Positions 55,568 to 64,000 of a DNA stretch of 64,000 nt are shown one piece after another. The notes under the pieces were generated by a model. It did no database searches. It was not told the origin of the DNA and saw nothing but the letters and a program-made list of their open reading frames with translations. Position numbers and translations under genes: made by a program. Position 1 is the first letter of the stretch. The number at the start of each line of letters is the position of its first letter. This DNA is from Bacteroidales bacterium (GTDB lineage: Bacteria; Bacteroidota; Bacteroidia; Bacteroidales; JAUNSR01), in contig JAUNSR010000005.1 of the NCBI GenBank assembly GCA_030539115.1, forward strand, positions 64,850 to 128,849, in the 5' to 3' direction.

Positions 55568-56695
55568 ATGAAAAAGTTATTTATCGCAATCGGAATTGTT
55601 CTTTTAGGAGTAATTGCGTGGTTCTTTCTAAAAAAATCGCCGGCTCCTAAACAGAAAATTGAAACAGCATCTGTTGAACGCACTGACATGAGCAGATTGG
55701 TAACCGCAACCGGGACATTGGAACCTATCATTAATGTAGAAGTAGGTACTCAGGTTTCAGGTATCATCTCTAAAATTTATGTCGACTACAATTCAAACGT
55801 AAAAAAAGGTGAGATTCTTGCGGAACTTGACCGAACAACTCTTGAATCAGAGCTTGCCTCACAAACTTCCGCCATGAAGGGAGCAAAAGTTGAATATGAA
55901 TATCAGGAAAAAAATTTTGCCAGAATGAAAGAGCTTCATCAAAAACAGATGATTAGCGATACAGAATATGAAACTGCTCTATACAGTTTTGAAAAGGCAA
56001 GAAACAGTTACGACAAGTCAAAATCAGACATGGTGAAATCAAAAACAAATCTTGGATACGCTACTATCTATTCCCCGATTGATGGTGTGGTTATCTCAAG
56101 AGCCGTCGATGAAGGACAAACAGTTGCTGCCAGCTTTAGTACTCCGACCTTGTTTACAATTGCAAATGACCTCACAAAGATGCAGGTGATTGCCAATGTC
56201 GACGAAGCTGACATAGGCGAGGTTGAAGTTGGCCAAAACGTTAGCTTTGAAGTTGATGCTTTTCCTAATGATGTTTTTCAAGGCGAAGTAACACAAGTAA
56301 GACTTGAAGCAACAACAACATCAAATGTCGTAACATACGAAGTAGTTATAAATGCTCCAAACCCTGATTTAAAACTTAAGCCCGGTTTGACAGCAAATGT
56401 AACCATCATGACTCTTGAAAAGAACAATGTTCTTTCAGTTCCAAGCAAAGCATTAAAATACAAGGCTGATGCTTCTTCAAATGAAAAAGCTGTTTGGGTT
56501 TTAAGAAACGGCATAGAAGAGAAAGTTTCCGTAAAAACAGGTTATGACGACAGAATAAATACAGAGATAATCGAAGGTCTTAAAGAGGGGGACAAAGTTA
56601 TAACAGGTTCATCTTTGGAATCAACAGCAGACAACTCTCCTCAAGGAGAAAGCAGCAGTCCATTTATGCCTACACCTCCGGGAAAGAAAAAATAA
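55568..56695 (+). CDS. macA: MacA-like periplasmic adaptor (HlyD/MFP family)
   Basis: A 375-residue adaptor with one N-terminal membrane anchor (FIAIGIVLLGVIAWFFL, about 4-20). A lipoyl/barrel-sandwich half is visible at VEVGTQVSGIISKIYVDYNS (about 58), a coiled-coil hairpin at about 95-160 (LASQTSAMKGAKVEYEYQEK), the second lipoyl half at TIYSPIDGVVISRAVDEGQT, and beta-barrel and membrane-proximal domains to about 350. It joins the MacB-type ABC transporter to TolC. It is encoded between tolC-like and the ATPase genes. Confidence 0.93.
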   Translation: MKKLFIAIGIVLLGVIAWFFLKKSPAPKQKIETASVERTDMSRLVTATGTLEPIINVEVGTQVSGIISKIYVDYNSNVKKGEILAELDRTTLESELASQTSAMKGAKVEYEYQEKNFARMKELHQKQMISDTEYETALYSFEKARNSYDKSKSDMVKSKTNLGYATIYSPIDGVVISRAVDEGQTVAASFSTPTLFTIANDLTKMQVIANVDEADIGEVEVGQNVSFEVDAFPNDVFQGEVTQVRLEATTTSNVVTYEVVINAPNPDLKLKPGLTANVTIMTLEKNNVLSVPSKALKYKADASSNEKAVWVLRNGIEEKVSVKTGYDDRINTEIIEGLKEGDKVITGSSLESTADNSPQGESSSPFMPTPPGKKK

Positions 56696-56705
56696 AATTC
56701 AAATT

Positions 56706-57449
56706 ATGAGTAAAGAGATTATCAAAATAACCGATTTGCATAGAAACTTTATCGTAGGCAACGAAACGGTTAAGGCTCTTAACGGGGTAAGTTTTAGTGT
56801 CAATGCCGGTGAATTCGTTACCATAATGGGCACCAGCGGTTCCGGCAAATCAACCCTTTTAAATCTTCTTGGCTGTCTTGACACTCCAAGCCAAGGAGAA
56901 TATCTTCTCGATGGTATTAAGACAAGCACCATGAGCCGCGACAAAAGGGCTGATATGAGAAACAGCAAGATCGGTTTTATATTTCAAAACTATAACCTAC
57001 TGCCCAAAACATCAGCTATAGAAAATGTTGAGCTTCCTTTGATATACAATCCCAATATTCCCTCTGATGAAAGGAAAGCAAGAGCAATAAAAGCTCTTGA
57101 AGAAGTGGGACTTGGTGAAAGACTATATCACAAATCAAACCAAATGTCGGGAGGACAGCAGCAACGCGTTGCAATTGCCAGGGCACTTGTAAACAATCCT
57201 GTCATTCTTCTTGCCGACGAAGCCACAGGAAATCTTGACACAAGAACATCTCTTGAAATTCTTGCCCTCTTTCAGGATCTTTATAAAGAAGGAAGAACTA
57301 TTCTTTTTGTCACTCACAACCCTGAGATGGAGGAATTCAGCAGTCGGAACATTTCCCTTCGTGATGGAAAAATCATTGGCGACACATATAACAGTAATAT
57401 TAAAGACGCCAGAGAGATTCTTAGGCAGCTGCCCAAATCGGATGATTGA
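56706..57449 (+). CDS. macB: MacB/LolD-type ABC transporter ATP-binding protein
   Basis: The 247-residue ATPase has Walker [17 protein letters not shown] (about 41-56), Q-loop [10 protein letters not shown], signature [15 protein letters not shown] (about 143) and Walker [16 protein letters not shown], with the switch His in VTHNPEME. E. coli MacB has this domain fused to its permease; here they are separate genes. The pair drives export of peptides, lipids or siderophore-like compounds through MacA and TolC. The gene lies 10 bp after the adaptor gene. Confidence 0.94.
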   Translation: MSKEIIKITDLHRNFIVGNETVKALNGVSFSVNAGEFVTIMGTSGSGKSTLLNLLGCLDTPSQGEYLLDGIKTSTMSRDKRADMRNSKIGFIFQNYNLLPKTSAIENVELPLIYNPNIPSDERKARAIKALEEVGLGERLYHKSNQMSGGQQQRVAIARALVNNPVILLADEATGNLDTRTSLEILALFQDLYKEGRTILFVTHNPEMEEFSSRNISLRDGKIIGDTYNSNIKDAREILRQLPKSDD

Positions 57450-57476
57450 CAAAGAATCTTTTAAAACTTATTTATT

Positions 57477-58709
57477 ATGATAAAAAAAATAAATCTTTAT
57501 AATCTGTTCAAAATTGCTTTAAGAGCTCTTAATGCAAACAAGTTTAGAGGTTTTCTGACAATGCTCGGTATTATTATCGGTGTTGCTTCAGTGATAACTA
57601 TGCTTGCTATTGGTCAGGGCTCCAAACAAAGCATAAGGAATCAGATATCACAGATGGGTTCAAACATGCTTATGATTCATCCCGGCAGTATGAGAATGGG
57701 TGGTGTTCGTCAGGATGCCTCTTCAATGCAGAGTCTTAAAATGGCAGACTTCAATGCCATAAAAGAGAAAGCAGAAAATGTGCTTTACCTCTCCCCCTCT
57801 GTTTCTAGTTCCTCTCAAGCCGTTTATGGAGCCAACAATACCCCCACTACCCTTTATGGAGTAAACTCTGAATACCTCGATATAAGAAAATATAAGGTTC
57901 AGGAGGGAGATCTTTTCTCTGAAGCTGACATAAAGAGTTTTGCAAAGGTTTGCCTTATTGGCAAAACCGTCATTGACAACCTTTTCACAAATGGAGAAAA
58001 CCCTCTTGGCAAATATATTCGCTTTGGTAAAACGCCTTTCAAAATCATCGGCATCCTTGAGTCTAAAGGCTACAACAGCATGGGCATGGACCAAGATGAT
58101 CTGCTTATCGCTCCATATACTACAGTTCAGAAAAGGGTGCTTGCCATCAACTACCTTCAGGGAATTTATGCTTCTGCCACCGATGAAGAGTCGTCTCCTG
58201 CCGCTGTCGAGGAGATAGAAAACATTATTCGCTTCAATCATAATATCAAAGAGGGTGCTGAGGATGATTTCGAAGTTCGCTCCCAAGAGGAGATGTCTTC
58301 AATGATGACATCAACCACAGATTTAATGACCATACTTCTTTCTTGTATTGCAGGAATCTCTCTTTTGGTAGGTGGCATCGGTATTATGAACATTATGTAT
58401 GTCTCAGTCACTGAAAGAACAAGAGAAATCGGTCTTAGAATGTCTATAGGAGCTAAAGGAATTGACATTCTTATGCAGTTTCTTATAGAAGCTGTACTAT
58501 TGAGCTTTGCAGGAGGCATTATAGGGGTAATATTTGGTGTTACAACTTCAGTTCTAGTAAAAGTCATTGCCGGATGGCCGATACTGATTCAGCCGTGGTC
58601 TGTTTTTCTTTCTTTTGCTGTCTGTACCGTTACCGGAGTTTTCTTTGGATGGTATCCTGCAAAAAAAGCTGCCGGACTTGATCCTATTGAAGCCATACGC
58701 TACGAGTAA
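57477..58709 (+). CDS. MacB-type ABC transporter permease (FtsX/MacB_PCD)
   Basis: The 410-residue permease has the MacB layout: one membrane segment (about 18-42, RGFLTMLGIIIGVASVITML), a large periplasmic domain (about 45-280) and three C-terminal segments (about 285-400) with the FtsX signature YVSVTERTREIGLRMSIGAK (about 303-322). It works with the ATPase encoded 27 bp upstream as the inner membrane part of a mechanotransmission-type exporter. The C-terminal WYPAKKAAGLDPIEAIRYE is the family's usual ending. Confidence 0.94.
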   Translation: MIKKINLYNLFKIALRALNANKFRGFLTMLGIIIGVASVITMLAIGQGSKQSIRNQISQMGSNMLMIHPGSMRMGGVRQDASSMQSLKMADFNAIKEKAENVLYLSPSVSSSSQAVYGANNTPTTLYGVNSEYLDIRKYKVQEGDLFSEADIKSFAKVCLIGKTVIDNLFTNGENPLGKYIRFGKTPFKIIGILESKGYNSMGMDQDDLLIAPYTTVQKRVLAINYLQGIYASATDEESSPAAVEEIENIIRFNHNIKEGAEDDFEVRSQEEMSSMMTSTTDLMTILLSCIAGISLLVGGIGIMNIMYVSVTERTREIGLRMSIGAKGIDILMQFLIEAVLLSFAGGIIGVIFGVTTSVLVKVIAGWPILIQPWSVFLSFAVCTVTGVFFGWYPAKKAAGLDPIEAIRYE

Positions 58710-58749
58710 TATTTTTTATTACTTTTATAAACTCTAAAACATCTGACTT

Positions 58750-59835
58750 ATGCAACTTATTTTTAATGGAAGACCGACCAAATTTCTAACTATTGTCTTG
58801 CACATAATTATATGGTTAATGCTCTTTGCATCACCTTTTATCTTTATGCCAAACAAGATTGATGAGTCATGGCTGAACTTCTACTCAAGATATTGCATAA
58901 GTCAATGTGTTATTCTGCTTATTTTCTATATAAACTATTTTGTACTGATAAATAAGTACCTTTTCAAAAAGAATGTAAAGAAATTCCTTTTGGCAAATAT
59001 GGTTATGATTATTGTCAGCGCAGCATTTATGTATATTATAGATACATATTTCTGGGTTGCTCCAAGCTCTGACAACTTTCAAAAGCCTTCCATTCATTAT
59101 GAATGGCTTCTGCATCTTATAAGGGATATAACAATGTATATTCTTACTGCAGGGCTTTCTGTTGGAATAAAAATGACAATAAGATGGTATATTGATGAGA
59201 GCCGAAAGAAAGATTTGGAAAAGATTCATGCCGAGGCTGAACTGAAAAATCTTAAAAGCCAGCTAAATCCACATTTTCTTTTCAACACGTTAAACAACAT
59301 ATATTCCCTTATTGCCATCAATCAGGATGATGCCCAGGAGGCGGTTCATCAATTAAGCAAAATGCTTAGATATGTACTTTATGACAACAATCAGATTGAA
59401 GTTCCGGTGGCTCAGGAGATCGACTTTATTGAAAGCTATTTGAATTTGGTAAAGCTTAGATTTTCTTCAAAAGTAGATATTTCATTCAATGTAAAAGGAG
59501 ACAATAAAAACATGGTTGTTGCCCCACTTTTATTTGTCACTTTAATTGAAAATGCCTTTAAACACGGTATCAGCAATACCGGCAAGTCTTTTGTACATAT
59601 ACTTCTTGACATTTCCGACAATGACAAACTGATGTTTACTACTGAAAACAGCTTTTTTCCAAAAGGTGAAAACGACAAAAGCGGTTCAGGCATAGGCCTT
59701 GAAAACTTAAAAAAGCGATTGTCGCTTATCTATAAGAAAGATTTTTCTTTCTCTTCAGGAAGAGAAAATGATATTTTTCTGGCAAAACTCACTATTGGAA
59801 AGAGAAAAACAAATATTCCGCTAAAAGAAAATTAA
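58750..59835 (+). CDS. LytS/YehU-type sensor histidine kinase
   Basis: The 361-residue membrane kinase has four N-terminal membrane segments (about 14-36, 46-66, 80-100, 125-145), a short coiled coil (ESRKKDLEKIHAEAELKNLK) and a His_kinase domain (PF06580 type). The phospho-acceptor His lies in QLNPHFLFNTLNNIYSLI (about 174). The ATPase domain has the N box LFVTLIENAFKHGISN and G box SGSGIGLENLKKRL. It should phosphorylate the LytTR regulator encoded 154 bp downstream. It follows the permease by 40 bp, so the pump and its sensor are likely co-transcribed. Confidence 0.94.
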   Translation: MQLIFNGRPTKFLTIVLHIIIWLMLFASPFIFMPNKIDESWLNFYSRYCISQCVILLIFYINYFVLINKYLFKKNVKKFLLANMVMIIVSAAFMYIIDTYFWVAPSSDNFQKPSIHYEWLLHLIRDITMYILTAGLSVGIKMTIRWYIDESRKKDLEKIHAEAELKNLKSQLNPHFLFNTLNNIYSLIAINQDDAQEAVHQLSKMLRYVLYDNNQIEVPVAQEIDFIESYLNLVKLRFSSKVDISFNVKGDNKNMVVAPLLFVTLIENAFKHGISNTGKSFVHILLDISDNDKLMFTTENSFFPKGENDKSGSGIGLENLKKRLSLIYKKDFSFSSGRENDIFLAKLTIGKRKTNIPLKEN

Positions 59836-59955
59836 TTCCAAAGCCTTTGTCTTGTCTTAATAAATATGGCTTGTTTAAAGCTTTTTTGGTATCATACGCC
59901 CTATTAATTATAAATTATAACCCTTAATAAAAGCTCTTTTTGATATATTTAGTAT

Positions 59956-59963
59956 TATATTTG
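59956..59963 (+). promoter_or_regulatory. Possible internal promoter for the LytTR regulator gene
   Basis: TATATTTG matches the -7 consensus, 27 bp upstream of the start codon, within the 154-bp gap after the kinase gene. Confidence 0.45.
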
Positions 59964-59989
59964 ATTTAACAAAATCAAATGAATAAAAG

Positions 59990-60751
59990 ATGAGCAACTT
60001 ATTAAGAACAGTAATTGTTGATGACGAGCCATTGGCTTTGGGGCTTTTGGAGAGTTATGTCAAAAAGACTCCGTTTCTAAAGTTGGCGGGCAAATTTGAC
60101 AACTCTATTGAGGCTCTTCATAATATAAAGGAATTAAATCCTGACCTGCTTTTTCTTGATATACAAATGCCGGAGCTGAATGGTCTGGAACTTTCAAAGT
60201 TTATCCCCGAGGACTCATCAATTATTTTTGTCACCGCCTTTCAGCAATTTGCCTATGAAGGCTTTAAGGTCAATGCTCTTGACTATTTGCTAAAACCGAT
60301 AAGCTATACCGAGTTTCTAAAAGCCTCTGAAAAGGCCTTAAAGATGTATACTTTAAGGATATGTTCTTTAAAGGGCAGTACACTTAATGAAAATAAAATC
60401 GACGATGACAAGAAAGACAAAAACGATTCAATATTTATAAAGTCCGATTATAAACTTATACGCATAGATTTTCAAAACATCGTTTACATAGAGGGTCTGA
60501 AAGATTATATTAAATTTTTTGTTGAAGGTGAAAGCAAATCGATTATTTCAAGAATGTCTATGAAGCAAATTGAAGAGGAGCTTCCAAAACAGGATTTTAT
60601 CAGAGTGCACAGATCTTTTATTGTAAACAAGAAATATATTAAGGTTATAGATAGAAATCGTATAGTTATCGGCAAAGAGTATATTCCTGTGTCCGACTCA
60701 TACAAAGAGGCTTTTAATGATTATATTAATTGCCGTTCTGCAGATAAATAA
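59990..60751 (+). CDS. LytTR-family response regulator
   Basis: The 253-residue regulator has a receiver domain (about 5-118) with acidic pocket VDDEP, phospho-acceptor Asp in LLFLDIQMPELNGLEL (about 56), the conserved Thr in IFVTAFQ and Lys in YLLKPI. A LytTR DNA-binding domain follows (about 145-245; FIKSDYKLIRIDFQNIVYIE, then FIRVHRSFIVNKKYI). It is the partner of the kinase upstream and probably controls the TolC-MacAB operon. Confidence 0.95.
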   Translation: MSNLLRTVIVDDEPLALGLLESYVKKTPFLKLAGKFDNSIEALHNIKELNPDLLFLDIQMPELNGLELSKFIPEDSSIIFVTAFQQFAYEGFKVNALDYLLKPISYTEFLKASEKALKMYTLRICSLKGSTLNENKIDDDKKDKNDSIFIKSDYKLIRIDFQNIVYIEGLKDYIKFFVEGESKSIISRMSMKQIEEELPKQDFIRVHRSFIVNKKYIKVIDRNRIVIGKEYIPVSDSYKEAFNDYINCRSADK

Positions 60752-60805
60752 TCATATTTTCGTAAAACATTAATTTAACGGCAAATAGTAAAGGAATGCA
60801 TTAAT

Positions 60806-60837
60806 AAAAAAAGCCATCTTCACAGATGGCCTTTTTT
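60806..60837. terminator. Bidirectional terminator between the regulator gene and glgB
   Basis: The stem GCCATCT / AGATGGC with a TCAC loop is flanked by A7 and T6, in a convergent junction. Confidence 0.92.
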
Positions 60838-60981
60838 ATAGTTTTCAATTAGGTATTAATTTCATAAGGTAAGAAAGATTGTTGTTAACCGTGCAAATAT
60901 CGGATTCTTTACATATTATAACAAATTTATTAATATGTTGTAGAATATGTTTTCTGCACATTTCTTAAATAAATTATGTTT

Positions 60982-63069
60982 TTAACTATTAGTCTTTTTA
61001 CTTAAAACTGATTTATTAGTTTTTTTGTCTGCTTTTCTCGATACTCCGGATCCTTTCTTGGAAGAAACTTTTTTAAAAACCAGAGCGCTTCTTGCCGGTA
61101 GATAAGTTCTTAACCATCCTTTGTCCTGTAATGTATAAAGAGGGTCGCCCAAAGTAAGATAATGCACGCTTTCATTTACTCTGTCAAAACCTCCAAATAC
61201 AATAGAGTCAGTATTCAATACAATATGATAGTCTCCCTGAGGAACTAATAATCCATAATCGGAGAAAGACTTTTCAGGATTGAAATTAAAGACAAAAACC
61301 AAATCATTTCTTTCATAAGCCAAGACTTGATCTGCCCTATTATCCCAAATTTTGGATATAGGCTGCTCTTCAAACTTTTTTATAGAGGCAAAAAGCTCAA
61401 CCATACTCTTATCAAAACAGTTAAGGAATTGATATTTCAAATCCTGCCTATCCACCAAGCTCCACTGTCTTCTTGCATATTTATATGACCAGTTATTTCC
61501 CTCTCTTGGAAAGTCTATCCATTCAGGATGTCCGAATTCATTTCCCATAAAGTTCAGATAACCACCATTTATTGTCGATGCAGTTATTAAACGTATCATT
61601 TTATGAAGAGCAATACCCCTATCTACGGTAAGGTCTTTATCCCAGCGCATCATATTCCAATACATTTTCTCATCAATAAGACGGAAAATTATAGTCTTGT
61701 CACCCACCAAAGCCTGATCATGACTCTCTGCATAGCTTATTGTCTTCTCATCAGCTCTTCTGTTGGTAAGTTCCCAAAACATTTCAGTAACATTCCAATC
61801 CTCATCCTTCTTTTCTTTAAGAAGTTTAATCCAATAATCAGGTATCCCCATTGCCATACGATAGTCAAATCCAATACCGCCATTCTTTACATTTACTCCA
61901 ACACCGGGCATACCGCTCATCTCCTCAGCAATTGTGATTGCCTTTGGATTGACCTCATGTATAAGTTTGTTTGCAAGAGTCAAATAGCATATCGCATCCC
62001 CATTTTGACCTGCATTATAATAATCATCATAGCTGCCAAAATCCTGACCAAGACCATGATTGTTGTATATCATTGATGTTACCCCATCAAATCTAAAACC
62101 GTCAAATTTGAACACCTCCATCCAATATTTACAGTTGGACAAAAGAAAATGAACCACTTGATTTTTACCGTAGTCAAAGCAAAGTGAGTCCCAAGCGGGA
62201 TGCTCTCTTCTTCCGTCAGCATAAAAATATTGATCCAAAGAGCCGTCAAATTTGCCAAGCCCCTCATTTTCATTCTTCACAGCATGAGAATGTACAATAT
62301 CCATTATTACTGTCATTCCTAATTTGTGAGCCTCATCAATAAGCTGTTTAAGTTCATCAGGAGTGCCATATCTTGAAGACGGAGCAAAAAAGCTTGACAC
62401 ATGGTAGCCAAAAGAGCCATAATAAGGATGTTCCTGAATGGCCATAATTTGAATGGCATTGTAACCGCATTTTGCTATTCTTGGCAGAATATTCTCTCTA
62501 AACTCATTGTAAGTTCCGACTCTTTCATCCTCGACAGCCATTCCGATATGACACTCATATATCATCAAAGGATGAACTTCAGGTACAAACTTGTCAACTT
62601 CAAATTTGTAAGAATCTTCAGGACTCCAAACTTGAGCAGAAAAAATATAGGTTTTAGGGTCCTGTACAACACGGTCTGCCCAAGCAGGTATTCTTTCACC
62701 TTTCCCCCCATTCCAATGAACAGAAAGCTTATACAAATCCTGATGATTTATTTTATCTGAAGGAATTTTTATCTCCCAGTTTCCATTGTCTGTTTTAGTA
62801 AGTTTAAAGTCTTCACTTTCCTTCCAATCATTAAATGAACCAATAAGATAAATTTCAGTGGCATTTGGTGCCCATTCACGAAAAATCCATTGATTGTCTC
62901 TCTTATGAAGTCCAAAATAAAGATAACCTGTTGCAAAATCAGACAGTGAACCGGCATCTGAAATGAGTTCTTTTTCTCTTTTTTGCATATATTCATAACG
63001 ACCGTCAATGGCATCTTTATAAGGCATTAACCAAGGATCATTCTGTATAAGTTTTAGGACTTTTTTCAT
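60982..63069 (-). CDS. glgB: 1,4-alpha-glucan branching enzyme (GH13)
   Basis: The branching enzyme forms alpha-1,6 branches in glycogen. The 695-residue protein has a CBM48 domain (about 65-165, FREWAPNATEIYLIGSFNDW), then the GH13 barrel with its four signature regions: DIVHSHAV, FDGFRFDGVTS (nucleophile Asp), TIAEEMSGMP (acid Glu) and SYAESHDQAL (third carboxylate). Sequence and length match the eukaryote-like GH13_8 branch common in Bacteroidales. A basic, Lys/Ser-rich tail of about 25 residues ends the protein. It is separated by 87 bp from the upstream YhcH-family gene on the same strand. Confidence 0.96.
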   Translation of the reverse strand: MKKVLKLIQNDPWLMPYKDAIDGRYEYMQKREKELISDAGSLSDFATGYLYFGLHKRDNQWIFREWAPNATEIYLIGSFNDWKESEDFKLTKTDNGNWEIKIPSDKINHQDLYKLSVHWNGGKGERIPAWADRVVQDPKTYIFSAQVWSPEDSYKFEVDKFVPEVHPLMIYECHIGMAVEDERVGTYNEFRENILPRIAKCGYNAIQIMAIQEHPYYGSFGYHVSSFFAPSSRYGTPDELKQLIDEAHKLGMTVIMDIVHSHAVKNENEGLGKFDGSLDQYFYADGRREHPAWDSLCFDYGKNQVVHFLLSNCKYWMEVFKFDGFRFDGVTSMIYNNHGLGQDFGSYDDYYNAGQNGDAICYLTLANKLIHEVNPKAITIAEEMSGMPGVGVNVKNGGIGFDYRMAMGIPDYWIKLLKEKKDEDWNVTEMFWELTNRRADEKTISYAESHDQALVGDKTIIFRLIDEKMYWNMMRWDKDLTVDRGIALHKMIRLITASTINGGYLNFMGNEFGHPEWIDFPREGNNWSYKYARRQWSLVDRQDLKYQFLNCFDKSMVELFASIKKFEEQPISKIWDNRADQVLAYERNDLVFVFNFNPEKSFSDYGLLVPQGDYHIVLNTDSIVFGGFDRVNESVHYLTLGDPLYTLQDKGWLRTYLPARSALVFKKVSSKKGSGVSRKADKKTNKSVLSKKTNS

Positions 63070-63156
63070 CTATTCATTTTTTATTTTTTACATTAAAACA
63101 TAAATGCTCTCTTTAAATTGGATTATTTGTATTCTAAATCAATTGTCAGAGGCAAT

Positions 63157-63612
63157 TTAATAATGCTGAAATTTCACTTTAAATATTGCTTTCTTTGCAT
63201 TTCCTTTATAGATACAGGGCATGTGGCCATCCTTAGGAAAAAACACAATAAACTGGCCCGGCTCAACATCTAAAAATGATGAACACATATCTTTGTAAAA
63301 AGCGATATCGTTTTTATTATCATATTCTTTGGAGAGGATTTTTAGATTCGAAAGGGAATTATATCCGAATGTTTCCTTTTTCGACAATGGCAATTGAATA
63401 TCTATATACTCTTTGTGTATCTCAATTGCTGCGTCTTCAACATCTCTTCCTGCTGCCTCAACAATATTTAGATAGATATTTTCACCATCTATTATATGTT
63501 TTCCAAAAGAAAGAGTATTGATGTCGTTTAATTTTAGAAATTGCACTACCTTTTCAAATAAGGGTTGAAGAGCGGTATAACGCGATAGATTTTCAATGGA
63601 ATCTAAAATCAT
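63157..63612 (-). CDS. YhcH/YjgK/YiaL (DUF386) family protein
   Basis: A 151-residue cytosolic cupin-like protein. The family's hallmarks are present: HKEYIDIQLPL (about 84-94, metal-binding His) and FFPKDGHMPCIY (about 124-135, second His). Relatives include the EbgC anomerase-like subunit and sialic-acid-pathway proteins, suggesting sugar anomer handling, but the substrate is unknown. It is transcribed just before glgB on the minus strand and may share its promoter. Confidence 0.9.
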   Translation of the reverse strand: MILDSIENLSRYTALQPLFEKVVQFLKLNDINTLSFGKHIIDGENIYLNIVEAAGRDVEDAAIEIHKEYIDIQLPLSKKETFGYNSLSNLKILSKEYDNKNDIAFYKDMCSSFLDVEPGQFIVFFPKDGHMPCIYKGNAKKAIFKVKFQHY

Positions 63613-64000
63613 AATATTTTGATTATTAGTTTAATTAAAAAAATATTTAAACTTACCAAAAAAGACTATGCCAGCATTAAGGTTTAATATATCAGAAGTA
63701 AAAAAAGTTATCATAATTCTGAATGCTTAAAGCACATCTTTGACAAATATATAAAATAAGTTTAAGGTTTGTCTTTAATTCTTGATTACTATCGCTAATA
63801 GTATTTATTATTTTTTTTAAGTTGCAAATTAACCATTCCAAACTACCGGTATAAGTTCATTATCTAAGCAAAATTCTTTTTGGTCTAAAAAAAATACGTT
63901 TTAATCATTCTTCAACAGAATTTTACCGGTCTAAAACTCATTTTTACCTGACATTTTCAGAATTTACCCAATAATAATTTTTTGTTCCAAATATGTAAAG
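63613..64000. other. AT-rich end of the window with no supported gene
   Basis: 388 bp with no convincing gene. It probably holds the promoter of the YhcH-family gene (minus strand). ACCGGT followed by a variable triplet and AA occurs twice. Confidence 0.4.

Noticed and set aside
63848..64000. ACCGGT and CAGAATTT repeats at the right end as another 42-bp array
   Set aside because: Two CAGAATTT starts are 42 bp apart but the rest of the units barely match, and the other spacings (34, 46) do not fit.

Overview
The window comes from a low-GC member of the Bacteroidales (Bacteroidota). The evidence is a SusC/SusD pair, TAnnTTTG-type promoters, lipoproteins with acidic residues after the lipobox cysteine, a type IX secretion (T9SS) cargo with a C-terminal sorting domain, a TamL-type lipoprotein, a DksA-like protein without its zinc cysteines, and a GH92/GH127 pair. 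The family is not resolved; a Dysgonomonadaceae-, Paludibacter- or Porphyromonas-like relative fits best.

Layout. 225-8151 (minus) is a glycan-uptake operon: IPT/NHL surface lipoprotein, SusC, SusD, then a DUF1735/DUF4973 lipoprotein after a 352-bp gap; it has no glycosidase or regulator of its own. 8152-11010 is gene-poor, with an orphan lipoprotein, a perfect 24-bp inverted repeat and tRNA-Arg(TCT). 11116-20487 is core housekeeping: TamL, a SPOUT RNA methyltransferase, and ileS / DksA-like / lspA / DUF4296 / small protein. 21118-28204 pairs a small protein bearing a tripartite C-terminal membrane anchor with a 1,895-residue T9SS cargo. 28982-33597 carries secreted GH127 and GH92 enzymes. 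34451-39825 holds a YD-repeat-like secreted protein, FetAB and a PMCA-type calcium ATPase. 40423-41206 is a GNAT toxin-antitoxin-like pair. 41930-46655 encodes an S46 peptidase (DPP7-like by one diagnostic residue) and an S9 peptidase. 46994-48962 has DUF2975, a YozG-like HTH protein and the primary sigma factor. 49824-53903 has the HtrA protease, RNase P RNA and a YihY/BrkB protein. 54205-60751 is a TolC-MacA-MacB(split)-LytS/LytTR export and signalling cluster. 60982-63612 has glycogen branching enzyme and a YhcH-family protein.

Two features stand out beyond ordinary annotation. First, intergenic regions carry many small tandem arrays of unrelated sequence whose periods are nearly all multiples of 21 bp (21, 42, 63, 105). 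Second, a roughly 70-bp repeat able to fold as a cloverleaf occurs three times (two direct, one inverted) with base changes that preserve one of its stems, each time upstream of a gene. The isoleucyl-tRNA synthetase has a swapped HIGH signature (GIHH), an arrangement tied to mupirocin hyper-resistance.
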